A stretch of DNA of 64,000 nucleotides from Citrus sinensis (lineage: Eukaryota > Streptophyta > Magnoliopsida > Sapindales > Rutaceae): contig NC_068557.1 in the NCBI RefSeq assembly GCF_022201045.2, positions 3,782,001 to 3,846,000 on the forward strand, written 5' to 3'. The position numbers and the translations under genes are program-made. This document shows, in pieces, positions 13,582 through 43,955 of this stretch. The notes under the pieces are model-generated. The model was given only the letters and a program-made list of their open reading frames with translations. It searched no databases and was not told where the DNA came from. Position 1 is the first letter of the stretch. Each line of letters opens with the position of its first letter.

Positions 13582-14237
13582 TAGGGATGACAAAATCCTC
13601 CACGGGTTTGGAGCCCCACCCCAAATGGAGAAAATTTTTAATAATTTTTGGGGAATTGGGTGGGGAGTGGGAGAAAAGTAATCCCCAAATTATTAACGGG
13701 GTGGGGTTTGGTATTGCACTCCCCACCCCACCCCCACCCCAATCCCCATTATATATAAATATGTTTTTAATTTTTATTTTATCAACTATAATGTCAATTA
13801 ATAATTTTTTAATTTTTATGTAATATAAACATAATATGAGTAAAATAAAACCCTACAATATTTTTTAACTTTAAAATATTATTATATTTTCTTTTCTCTT
13901 TTAAGGTGCTGCTCTCTTTAAATATTTTTCACTTTTAATATCAGTTTAAAATATTATTTCAAACTTTTAGAGATTTTTAAAAAAATTTAAACACTTTTAT
14001 AATATGGTGATGATTTTATTTTAAGTCTCTAATTTTTAATTTACTGAAATTATATTTTTATATCTACTATAAAATAAGTAAATGGAGAATGGGGTGGGGA
14101 TGAGGGAATCATTCCCCACGTGGGGATTCCCCATCCCCAACCCACTAAATTTATTGGGGAATGGAGGCAAAAAATTTTAATGGGGTGGGGAATGGGGTAG
14201 GCATCCCCACCCCCACCCTGCCCCATTGCCATCCATA
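13582..14237. mobile_element. Non-autonomous hAT-type element (656 bp)
   Basis: The ends are imperfect terminal inverted repeats: TAGGGATGACAAA on the left and, read in reverse complement, TATGGATGGCAAT on the right. Both continue into G-run-rich subterminal sequence with many GGGGTGGGG/CCCCACCCC words. The element is flanked by an imperfect 8-base direct repeat, ATCTTGTT (13574-13581) and ATCCTGTT (14238-14245), the target-site length of hAT elements. The interior is AT-rich and has no transposase frame, so it is a MITE-like derivative. Confidence 0.75.
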
Positions 14238-15048
14238 ATCCTGTTGTCGTAATTTTCCTGAGTATTGCTCCCAAGCAATCTCATCACACACTTTCAAGCT
14301 CACAAACTCCTCATCAAATTTGCTAATAGTAATATCCAAAGCATTTTTTTTTTAAATACATACATGGATTTATTTATGGATTACTAAAACGTGGTATTTG
14401 TTAATGGTTTGTAGAAGAATATGTTTGTAAGGAATAAGGAGAACGAGAATTAATCTATTTCCATATTCATGCTTTTCTCCTTATACTTAAGAAAAAGTGG
14501 TAATTTAATTTAAGGGCGGTTATGTATGATATATGTACAAACTCTGATAGGAAATATAACATAAATTCATTTATTAAATGAAAATAATAATAATAATAAA
14601 AATAAATCATATGGGACAAGAGATGATTAATACAACTAATTAAATTATCAGTTTATATAAATAAGTTCGTACAAGAGTTTATACTTCTATCTTTACTTTT
14701 TTTTTCAATTTAATTAAAATCAGATTAAAAACAAATTATATCTTTAGTTAAATATGATTCACTTTCTGTAACTAAATTAGTTTGGTCAAGTAGATTTACC
14801 TAATGTAAATAAAGAGGTCTTATCATTGTTTATTTAAAATATATATTATATTTGTTGAATAAAAATCTCACTTTGTGTACACTATGTGTAATATTTATTA
14901 AATGTTCAGCTAGGTGGCTGAAAAATCTTGAACATAGAAATTAAGGTATAATATTTCTACTAATTATATAGAAATATTATGTTTCCATAAATAGCATAAA
15001 TGCAGACATATGATCACAGCATGAATACAAAAACAATAATTTTTCGGC

Positions 15049-15330
15049 AATCCCTATCTTACATGCATGTAAGATATATCCCCTCGCATGAATAGTGCAT
15101 GTGTGGGGTTTATGCACTGTTCATGTGAAGGAGATGTATCTTACATGCATGTAAGATTGAGGGATTCTAATTTTTCATAGTATCTTTTTGATATGATAGC
15201 GTCGTGGGGTTTATGCACTGTTCGTGTGAGGAAGATGTATCTTACATGCATGTGAGGAAAATGTATCTTACATGCATGTAAGATAGAGGGATCCTAATTT
15301 TTCATAGTATCTTTTTGATATGATAGCGTC
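15049..15330. mobile_element. Foldback (MITE-like) element with partial tandem duplication
   Basis: Positions 15049-15099 and 15113-15166 form an inverted repeat of about 50 bases around a short loop. Each arm itself contains the palindrome ATCTTACATGCATGTAAGAT. A unit starting at GTGGGGTTTATGCACTG (15103) and ending at GATAGCGTC (15203) is repeated as 15204-15330, and the second copy has a further internal duplication of about 26 bases around TACATGCATG. The element is absent from the parental HY2 intron, so it entered after, or with, the duplication. Confidence 0.75.
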
Positions 15331-16187
15331 ATATGAAATAATACCATATCTCAGTTTTCTCATTTATTTTTACTTTTCTTCATTTGAGTAGCGGACATAA
15401 CATTATTCTCGTGATCTTGCCTGCGAAAAAAACTTTTGCCTAAATCACAAATTTTAACACGATAATGAGTCCATTAATCTATTGCAATATGGAGGAGCAA
15501 GTAGCTAATTGAGGCCTGAAAACATCAAATAAAAAACACACCATTTTCATTTTCGTAAAACAATTTTCAAAGACACAAGCATAACTCAAAAATACTCATT
15601 CCACAGCTCCAAGCTAGAAGCTTCACTTGCCCAAGAACAAAAACAAAAACCCCAGGTCGAAACAACCCAATAAGAATCCAAAATTTGCTCATATAACGTA
15701 ATAACACAAAAGGAAAGATTCATATACACACAAGTAAGAGGTGTACTTGCAGAGGCGAAGGGGCCTAAAGGGCATGCCATTTGGTTTCATTAGCAGCAAA
15801 TTCTATGAATTTCTGGTAAGAAACTGCAGAGACTTGGAAGGAGTACATGACGCTTCCTTCTTCTTCTGTAGTTACTACCACTACTACTACTACCATTAAA
15901 GCTAGTTAAAGAAGTGGTTAATAAAGGCGATTTGAGCATTAAACAAAAGCTTAACATCGAACTTTATATGTAAGAATGAGAAGAAAGCTGAAGACAAGAT
16001 TTCACTGAACTAAAATTTACAAACAACGCCACCATTAAATCTCCTCTTTTTGTTTTTAACTGTTTTTTTTTCCCCCACTCGTGCGGTTGTTTTGTTCTTG
16101 CTCTGTTTCGAGAAAGACTCTCACTAACCGTTGGTGCTATAGATTCTTCAAACCGGCATAAAATTTCTTTCAGTAAAAATAACGAAA

Positions 16188-16202
16188 TGGGCCTGAGGCC
16201 CA
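16188..16202. promoter_or_regulatory. Copy of the HY2 promoter palindrome
   Basis: The 15-mer TGGGCCTGAGGCCCA is identical to that at 11611-11625 and lies at the same relative position upstream of the exon 1 copy. Confidence 0.45.
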
Positions 16203-16270
16203 ATTATGAAGTATTTACGTTAATGGGTAATAAAATTTATACATACATAAATATACATGCACGCGCACAC

Positions 16271-16283
<13 letters not shown>

Positions 16284-16316
<33 letters not shown>
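16284..16316. repeat. (AT)n microsatellite
   Basis: A long alternating AT tract follows ACATAC repeats. It lies in the spacer between the HY2 copy and CHR5. Confidence 0.8.
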
Positions 16317-16320
<4 letters not shown>

Positions 16321-18994
16321 TTGTGTGTGTCCCTATCTCTATATATATATATAAATGTTCCACAGCAAGATTTATTAATGTTTGAAAAAAAACAGTTAAA
16401 CCGTATGGTTTAATAATGTAATGATTGAAAGTTATTAATTTGCATGATTTAATAGTTTTCTCAAATTTTAATAAAATCTAAAATTCTGGATCAAATATAT
16501 TAATAAGGATCTGTTTCTGGATCTTGAACTATAATTTTTTTTTCTATCTATATATGTTAATAATTTATATTAAGTTAATATTATTTCAATCTATTATTAA
16601 GAAAACTTATTAAAGGAACCTATTTACCACCGCCATTATTTATCTACGATTAGTCCGATTATTGTTGTTTATAAAAGTCAAATTTAGTATTATTGGAATC
16701 CTCGTTGTTTAAACTCACAAACGTACAGATATCACCATCGCATGAGCTGTCATTTCGGTCAGTGTTAAGTGGTAGAGCATTGACAGCACCTTCACCACCC
16801 CTGCCGAATATCGACTGCTACTGGAACTATTGGCCGTGCGGTGTTGGTTAACTTGCAATATGTAACGGTGACTGAAAATTTATTTTGAATTATTTACTAC
16901 CGGTGGATTATATGATGGTTACATTTGTATAATTGTGTAGAGAAAGCAACAAATAACCTTCCAAACAAAGATTAAGTAATCCTTTTAATTATGTGACATC
17001 TTCATAAAATGCTGATGGTAAATGTTATATGAACAGTTAGTTGTGCTAATTAAATTATTTATATTTTATCAAAAATTAATATAATCTCGTACACTCTATA
17101 TCCAAACACAAGACAAATTAATAAATAATACTGTATAATTTAACAACGGACGATGTATGATTTTAAATATAATCCACCCAATACAAATTGGTTTAATATA
17201 GTATAGTACAACAACAAATTATTAGTCTAGTGCGATACTCTAAATACAACATTGATCAGTTCCACGACCAATGTTATGACATTAAATGTGCCATATGTTT
17301 ACAAATATTTTAGAAAATTTTGTTATGATGATAAATATAGCGTTATTCTATTTATTAACACTTAAAATTAGAAAAATTCTTCTCAAAATTGATTTCTACC
17401 TCAAATTCTTTTCTGTAATATAATCATATAACACATTCTCACAGCCTTTTTGAAATGAAAATCCCATTGAACAGAATTTAAGCAAAATTAAATATATCTT
17501 AAAATGTAGCGTACAACACCACCATAGTACATCATTATAACACTACCAAAATCGGGAACCTCTTTTCTTCACCCGCGTCCATCTTTTTAGGGCCGGCCAA
17601 TTGTCATCTTTTCGCTGCAACCAAATCCGCTTCGTTTTTAGGTCAATGATAAGTCCTTGACTTGCCTCCGTTAAACGACAACGTTTCTTTCGGCATTTGC
17701 ATTTCAGTACTGAGAGTGAGAGAAGCTTTAAGGCTATATTTGTCTTTTCGAAGATTTATCCCCGAAACCGCGTTCACAGCTACAAAAACTCGCCCGGATT
17801 CTTCACCGTTCGATTAACGTCGCGCCCAAACCTTCCTCGCCACGTGGATAAAATCCGACAGGACTCGCATCTTCGCTTTTGAACTCACAAGTTAAAAATC
17901 AGATTAAAAATAAAAATGAAAAAAATAAAAAAAATAAAACGAAAGCTTTTATAAACACGTTTCTCCAAACAAAAAAAAAAAAAGAATGGAGAAAAAAACA
18001 AATTAAAAACCCTTCATATCGCATCTTTAATTGTCTTTTGATAGCCATAACCTCTCTCTCTCTTACTCTCTCGTCTGATCAACGATTAATCCACAATCTA
18101 CAACTCGTCGTCTTCCTCTTCAAATCGGAATCACTTTTTACAATCCGGGGTCTTTTAACGACCGCCGCCGCGTTGGAAAAATCCGAATAAGAAAACCAAA
18201 ATAAAAAACCAGAAAAAAAAACCAGGAAAAACGACGTCGTCCTTTCCTTTTATTTTTTTCATTTTTTTATTTTTAAAATTTCCTCGACCGGTGATCAGTT
18301 CCCGGCGGTATAGAAGGTGTGCACGATTATTAACCTGCGCACTTTCCAATTTAGATATAGAATACCTTGGCCTGATTAGTCAAAAACTCGTTTCGCTTTG
18401 TTTATAGTTTTAGAGGTTAGTCACGTGCTTGAATCATTTTTTCCACTCCGTTCACGTCGATTTCTTCACTGTGATGATGGAAATTAGTAATTTAGGTTTC
18501 TGATTGTGAATTTAGGGTTTCCTTTGGGTAATTCGGTTCTCAAATTGGAGTTTTTTTAGAGGTTTTAGAAATGGATTTTGTTCGATTTGGAGTTTGACGT
18601 TATGGATCTATTCTTTTCGTGTGCTTGATCTGGTAATACAATTTAGGGTTTCCTTTGTGTTAGAATGCTCTCAAATCAATATGTTTTGACGTATTTGTGT
18701 CAAATTCAAATTTTTTTGAGAGTCCAACTCATGCTAAATGATCAGAATCACTACACGCTTACATTTCTCTCAATGCTAAGCTAAAATAGAAGTGAATATA
18801 AGCTTAAAACTTGATTAGACATTGGTTTTAATATTGGATTATACTGTTTTGTTAGCTGAGGCTAAAATGGGTTTTGTTTTATTTGTATTTTGAGGGTTAA
18901 TTTACAATGTTCATTTTGCCTATTCTTTGTTGTTCAGGTGTTTGAACCGGTTTGAGAGGTGTGAAGTAAACCAGTAGAAGTTCCATGTGAGAGG
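16317..18994. other. Spacer and 5' leader region of CHR5
   Basis: Positions 16317-17550 are AT-rich with no supported gene. From about 18050 there is a pyrimidine-rich stretch (CTCTCTCTCTT) and then telobox-like TTTAGGGTTTCC words near 18512 and 18643, as is common in leaders and first introns of plant housekeeping genes. A likely 3' splice site (TTGTTCAG|GTGTTTG, ending near 18938) suggests a leader intron just before the CHR5 start codon; its donor could not be fixed with confidence. Confidence 0.45.
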
Positions 18995-37993
<18,999 letters not shown>

Positions 37994-40137
37994 TCTTTCA
38001 GATGTACGAGTGCAGCTCTGATTGAAAGATTGACACCAATTGGCTTTCACTTGGCATTTATCGATTAAGTCACCTGGATATTCTCTTGGAATTCTTTTTT
38101 ACGATGTGAATAAGAGGCAGAGTCCAGTTTGGTATTAAACAGCTGGTCTGAAGAGTTTATCCGCCATCATTTGGGGAATCACACGTGTAGACGGCTGAGG
38201 AAGAAAGCCAGGGGTGGATTAACATAGCAAGACACATGCAGGTTTTGCCAGGACTTTTGTTTTTTTTATTTTTTCCTTTCAGGAAAATGAGTAGAGTATT
38301 TTTTTTTTCCCCCTTTACGTATATAGTCAAAAGTAGTGGGAGAAAAAAAGGAAAAAAAGAGAGCCTCATTCAGTTGGAAAATGTTTAGGCATGAGCAAGA
38401 CAATATATATGTGTATTAATCAATTGAGAAAGTGTACATTATCAATTTTGCATAATTTTGTAGGCCTTTTCCTTCTTTTATGACACTTGCTTAGTTGCTT
38501 GGACATTTATCCAGCAGTTGGCTGATGTATGTATTTCTCATTTTGGTTTCAGCTTAATAATTCTAAAAGAAAATAGGTAGGCATCAAGAACTTATGCACA
38601 TTGGGATGTTATATCTTTGAAGTTTTAGCACCACCTGAGGGGATAAAGAATGCAGTTTTGTTACAATCATGTAATGTATGTGTGTATTTTAATTTTTAAT
38701 ATCATGCCTTCGAATACTTGATTGAAGATAACTCTTTTGTGTTCAGTTGAGTGAGATGTTTATAAATTTTGCCTGTGGATATGATCTGGAAATTATGGGA
38801 TCAATGTGAAAATAGTAGCTGTTAACGTGATGAGTGCATAATCTTTTTTTTTCCCCCAATTATTATCAATATAATAGTCTAAGCTCATACAAATCTTTTA
38901 GCCCTGTAAGATTTGAGTTTGGGTGGCCAATCAAATAAAGTTGTTTGAAAACCATTTGATCAAGTTCTTAGGGCCAAGTTGAGCGCATCATCTTGAATTT
39001 ATGTATCGTAGGTATTGTATTTCTTTTATAGGGTCAACTTATCTTGTGAGAGGTGTTTCTGCTTACTGAGTGATATTTCCCTGTATCATGCATGATTGGG
39101 ATTGAACGATGAATCCATATTCTTTGACAACCGAAGATGCCACTGAGAGCTTCTGAGAGATGATCTGAATTTTCGTGAAAGCAGCAACACTGGAGATAAG
39201 AGTACATTTGGTTTCAAGCATATGCATGGAAAATGAACATGCAGTGGTGTTCCTAAAGAAGTACCAAGAAAATAAGATAAACAGAATCGAAATAATGGAT
39301 AAAGGTTTACCAAATTAGTGGGACAAAGAGTAAAATTGGGAACAAGCACAAAATCAAGACAGCAAAGTTCATAAAAATACAAGACGAGAAGTGATGTGTG
39401 GTGTTGCTTCCCACAAAAGATGGTGTGGTTCACAGACATTATCACTTTATCTTTCACATTGCCCTCTCAACCTCATACTTTCAATTGTATAACTTTCAAA
39501 TATTTTGCGCACAGCACAAGTTCTTATGCATTTTCCATTTTGTGCCCATTCATTTGGGCATTTATCCAATTTGCCCACTATATTTTACCTTCTAATTATT
39601 GAGGCATACTTTGATTATCAATTCCTTTCTTTTATTTATTTTTTTTTAAAAAAAAAGTTTGGATGGAAGGAAAAATTTCACACATCAAACACCAATGTTT
39701 ACAGCCTATTGTTATTCGAATTTGAACGACAGCATGAATGAAGTACACTCAAAACTATAATATTAGATTTTTTTTTTAATCAAAAGTGAAATTTTATCAA
39801 AATCAGAAAGGGCTGAAAGGAAATAAACTAAAACAACAAGGGCGATGGTGAAAACAGGAGGCAACCCAAAATAAAACAAAATCAAATAAAAAAAAATTAG
39901 TGGAAGTAGGAGGCTCTAACTCAGCGTATGCTGGAGCGAAAATCTTTCCCATGTCATTGATATAAACAAATTATGAGCCGCAGGATTCCAACGCTTCCAC
40001 TCTTATCTGCCACGTCTGATGAATTGGTGGGTCCCATTCCATTGTTGATTGGCTCTCCCGCGCTCTTATAAAAAATGAATTCTCTCTTTGGTTTTCGCAG
40101 TTTTAACACTTGAGCTGTAACCTTTCTTCCTCTTCAG
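37994..40137. other. CHR5 3' region and AGT1 promoter spacer
   Basis: The first ~700 bases are probably CHR5 3' untranslated sequence with T-rich tracts. Positions 38700-39900 hold no coding region I can support. From about 39950 the sequence becomes promoter-like for AGT1. Confidence 0.5.
40002..40074 (+). promoter_or_regulatory. AGT1 core promoter with I-box and TATA box
   Basis: CTTATC (inverse of the GATAAG I-box) at 40002-40007 is followed at once by GCCACGTC, an ACGT-core element, then GATTGG (inverse CCAAT type) near 40047. The TATA box TTATAAAAAA is at about 40066-40075. I-box plus ACGT core is the usual layout of light-regulated photosynthetic promoters, which suits a photorespiratory gene. 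Function is inferred. Confidence 0.6.
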
Positions 40138-40225
40138 GTAATCTTCCGAACTGTTACTCATTTGATTTATATTTTTGTTTTTGTTGCTGTGTTTCATTTT
40201 TTTTGTTTATGCGTGTTTCAGAAAA

Positions 40226-40282
40226 TTGCTCTTGCTCTTGCTCTTGCTCTTGCTCTTGCTCTTGCTCTTGTTCTTGTTCTTG
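40226..40282. repeat. (CTCTTG)n hexanucleotide tandem repeat
   Basis: About nine units of CTCTTG (last ones TTCTTG) lie in the probable leader intron of AGT1. Confidence 0.85.
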
Positions 40283-40512
40283 CATGCGTCATGCATGTAT
40301 TATGCATATACTGAATGCATATTATTCTGTGCTTACATGTGATATGCAGTTTGGTCCTCTGACTGCTCTCTGTTTTTCGTTTTTTTCACGAATTATTGTA
40401 AAAGACATATCAGTATACAATAAAATAAAACGTAACGAATACTTTGAGAAATCTACTAAACAATCTTGGGACGCATGATGATTTTCCTGTGGATAATTTT
40501 AGTAAACTGTTT

Positions 40513-40630
40513 ATCAATTAGTTCAGTTGGTAAAATCTCTTGAGTCTGAAATATGAAGTTTGGAATCCGCGGTGGGAAGAGAATTGGGTAAAAAAAAATT
40601 TCATCTTTGGGATGTGACAATAGACTTGAC
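40513..40630 (+). repeat. tRNA-derived SINE-like segment
   Basis: The sequence TTAGTTCAGTTGGTAAAAT resembles a tRNA D-arm/A box and is followed about 35 bases later by a B-box-like GGAATCCG, with an A-rich tract after it. It does not fold as a complete tRNA. A second A-box-like phrase (TTAGTTCAGTTAGTAGAGGT) follows near 40702. Confidence 0.4.
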
Positions 40631-41361
40631 GTTGATGTTTTCGTATATTAAGAATTATGAATTCATGTTTTTTTTTTTGAAGTAAGAATATAAGGCATAT
40701 ATTAGTTCAGTTAGTAGAGGTTGAACTCTTGACTATATTTTGTTTCTTTCTAATAAAAAAGAAAGGTTTTGTTTAACCGAAACATTGGGAAATATTGTCT
40801 AATTGTAACAAAATTTTACAAAGGACAATAAACTAACTGCAATATACTCTTACTGATAATCTTACGTAGGTAGCCAAGAAATTATTTTCATTATCACTAT
40901 AAGGAAAAATCTCGAAAATAAATTTGAAGTAACAGACATCTTTCCATTTGTTAAATGTTCAGAATTCATGCATAAAGATACAGGACTCCTTCGTGTGTTA
41001 TTTTTTTGTTGGACAATACTTATGTTTTAGAATCTAAACGGATTGTTGTGAAAACAGGTGATTTGAGTTATTACCAATTACTACATTTCGTTAGTTGGCA
41101 CTTGTTTCTGCAGGCTCCTTTTTTTTTTAATGTATATATATATATATAATAACGAAACATGGATTGACGAAAAGAGAAGACTATAAATGTGAATCAAAAT
41201 GATCTTATGCCTGCTTAGGTGATTTGAAAGCAAAAGGATGTTGTAAAGTTGGTTTGATTTATTTATTTCTTTGGAATCCTGTAGGTCAGGTGTTTTGGAG
41301 TGGTGAAACAACAAGAACTCGTCAAACTTTAAGGTATCAGTGACATTCCAAGTAGGGAAAG

Positions 41362-43585
41362 ATGGACTATATGTATGCACCAGGGAAGAACCATCTCTTT
41401 GTTCCGGGTCCTGTTCACATCCCCGATCAAGTCATCCGAGCAATGAATAGGAACAATGAGGACTACCGTTCTCCAGCAGTTCCAGCATTAACAAAAATTC
41501 TTCTTGAGGATGTCAAGAAAATTTTCAAGACCACTTCTGGAACTCCATTTCTGATCCCAACCACAGGTATTTTTATTACATCCTTGCTTCAAATTTTATT
41601 CTTAATTGCTTGTAAAGATGTACGAATTTTTGGTGTGAGATTATTCATAAAAACGAATACATGTGTATGTATGTAATTGAAATCCTGCAACCAAAATTGA
41701 AATGAGCTAATATTTGTCATATGTTTTAGTTACGGTTTTCTCTTTGTTGATATAGCTGTTTTGATTTAGGAACTGGTGCATGGGAGAGTGCACTTACAAA
41801 CACACTGTCTCCTGGAGATCGCATTATCTCTTTTCTGATTGGTCAATTCAGTTTGCTTTGGATTGATCAGCAGCAGCGCCTCAACTTCAACGTTGATGTC
41901 GTCGAAAGTGACTGGGGTGAAGGTGCAAAGCTTGATGTTTTGGCATCAAAACTTGCAGCAGATACTGCACACACTATCAAGGCCATTTGCATTGTTCATA
42001 ACGAGACAGCGACCGGAGTTACCAACAACTTGTCTAAAGTGAGAAAACTTCTTGGTAAGTGTATATTATGTACTTTAGAATAAAGCTATGATTGTAAGGG
42101 TTACATGCTTTCTTTTACACATCACGTCCCCTGTGTACCTAAGCTAAACTGAGATGCGCGGATGGCATGCCTCAATGTTTGTAAGATTAATCAATTTTGC
42201 AATGTACATCTACAAGAAAAAAATATAAGTTCTTCTGCTTCTTTTATTTTGATCATGCATTGAATCTACTTGTTTAATATGTTTGGTATCTCTTCTCAGA
42301 TGAATACAGGCACCCGGCTCTTTTTCTCGTTGACGGGGTTTCCTCCATTTGTGCCATCGATTTCCGTATGGATGAATGGGGCATAGATGTGGCTCTAACT
42401 GGCTCTCAGAAAGCTCTTTCACTTCCTACTGGAATGGGGATTGTTTGTGCAAGCCCCAAAGCTCTAGAGGCATCCAAAACTGCAAAATCTGTCAGAGTTT
42501 TCTTTGATTGGAAAGACTACATAAAGTTTTACAATTTGGGAACATTTTGGCCATATACCCCTTCCATCCAACTGCTGTATGGGCTGCGAGCAGCTTTGGA
42601 TCTGATTTTTGAGGAAGGGCTTGAAAATGTGATCGAAAGGCACCGTCGTTTGGGCAAAGCAACCAGGTGAGGACATTTCGGCTTTTTCTTCATCTATTTT
42701 TCTTTGATATTAGAAGTTTCTTAATCCTCCATCAAATGTATGAATATGGCTAAAATACAACATCTTATTTGGTAATTGGAGCCTGTAGTAAAACCATCCC
42801 GAAAGAAATTTATAATAGATGTTTTGAAACTCTTGATAATCCGTATATCTCGTTTTGCTCTTCTGTTGAAAGAATATACTTTTTGATTAAAAAAGTTTTA
42901 AAATTTGAAATGTAGGCTTGCGGTGGAGGCATGGGGATTAAAGAACTGCACCCAGAAAGAAGAATGGTTCAGTGACACCGTGACTGCTGTGATTGTTCCT
43001 CCACATATCAATAGTTCAGAAATTGTTAGAAGGGCATGGCAGAGATACAATCTAAGCTTAGGTCTGGGCCTTAACAAAGTTGCTGGTAAAGTATTTAGAA
43101 TCGGGCATCTCGGCCACCTGAATGAGGTAATGTTCAATTTTCAGTTCCTATTTCAATTATAACTGGAGAAGTGTTATTGTTACCAGTGCTAGCATATTTC
43201 AATCATATTACAACTCGATTTATTTCATGATCATTTATACAGCGCTCTAATTAGTTTCTCGGGAAAAAAAAAAAAAAATTGGACTATCAAGGCCTTTCCA
43301 GTTTAACTGCTATGACATGATTTATAGTAATTCAGCAATATAATCTACCATGGACCAACCTAACATTATTAGAAACTAAAATATAATCTACAAAGGTGTT
43401 GCTTCTTTCGTCGCCTGAACTTAATCTGTATATCTCATCAATTTCAGTTGCAATTGTTGGGCTGTCTCGCTGGTGTGGAGATGATACTAAAAGACGTGGG
43501 CTACCCGGTTAAGCTGGGAAGCGGGGTTGCAGCTGCTTCTGCATACCTACAGAACAACATTCCTATGATCCCATCCAGGATCTGA
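41362..43585 (+). CDS. AGT1: Serine:glyoxylate aminotransferase (peroxisomal)
   Basis: Five coding exons (41362-41566, 41770-42054, 42300-42666, 42916-43126, 43448-43585) give 401 residues, exactly the length of Arabidopsis AGT1. It transfers the amino group of serine to glyoxylate, making hydroxypyruvate and glycine in the photorespiratory cycle in leaf peroxisomes. It is a class V, PLP-dependent aminotransferase: the PLP lysine is K201 in TGSQKALSLP, with DGVSSICAIDF just before it. The protein ends SRI, a type 1 peroxisomal targeting signal. Near-complete identity to remembered AGT1 (for example RNNEDYRSPA, TTSGTPF, WPYTPSIQLLYGLRAALD). The start codon opens the conserved MDYMY. The promoter upstream carries light-type elements. 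The gene converges on the F-box gene, whose stop is about 370 bases away. Confidence 0.97.
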
Positions 43586-43955
43586 GTCATCTTTCATCAA
43601 TGTAATTACTTCTCTTCTATTCACGCGCTTCAGGTCACTATGTACAAAGAATGTAAAATTTCCTATGCTTGCTCTTATTAGAGGCTCACCGAGAAAACTC
43701 TCCTTTAATCATTGCTTCTTGTATTGTGATGTACTTGAAACGTCTTATTAGTCCAGCCAAGTATTTTATTTTTTCTTAGCAGATTCTGAGTATCATTTAT
43801 GCTCTTTTGCTCTGTTTTTGCTTGGAAGCCAAATGCGGGGGCAAAATATTTTGAAATGGTTCACATAAATAAATTTCTTTTCCGCTGAATCATTAGCACA
43901 TTTGCATACACACATACACAAAATCTGTTAGTTTCTGCTTTTTAGATGTAACATT

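Larger units (their letters stand above)
14944..16206 (-). pseudogene. Broken partial copy of HY2 (promoter, exon 1, part of intron 1)
   Basis: This segment aligns with 10471-11628 of HY2 in the same orientation: the last bases of exon 2, parts of intron 1, all of exon 1 and about 200 bases of promoter. The exon 1 copy runs from ATG 15957 down to about 15753. It has one extra base near 15840 relative to the parent (GACTTGGAAGGAGTAC against GACTTGAAGAAGTAC), which shifts the frame into an early stop. The donor junction changed from CAG|GT to CAA|GT. Exons 2-8 are absent. A foldback insertion (15049-15330) interrupts the intron portion, and about 250 bases of parental intron are missing. It cannot encode phytochromobilin synthase. 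The copied promoter could still drive transcription. Confidence 0.9.
40138..41284 (+). other. Probable 5'-leader intron of AGT1
   Basis: A leader begins shortly after the TATA box and reaches a good donor (TTCAG|GTAATC, near 40138). The acceptor TCCTGTAG near 41284 lies about 78 bases before the start codon. The intron carries the (CTCTTG)n tract and a SINE-like segment. Splice sites are inferred from consensus only. Confidence 0.55.

Noticed and set aside
40513-40590. A second tRNA gene
   Set aside because: There are A- and B-box-like words but no acceptor stem or anticodon stem, so it is only SINE-like.
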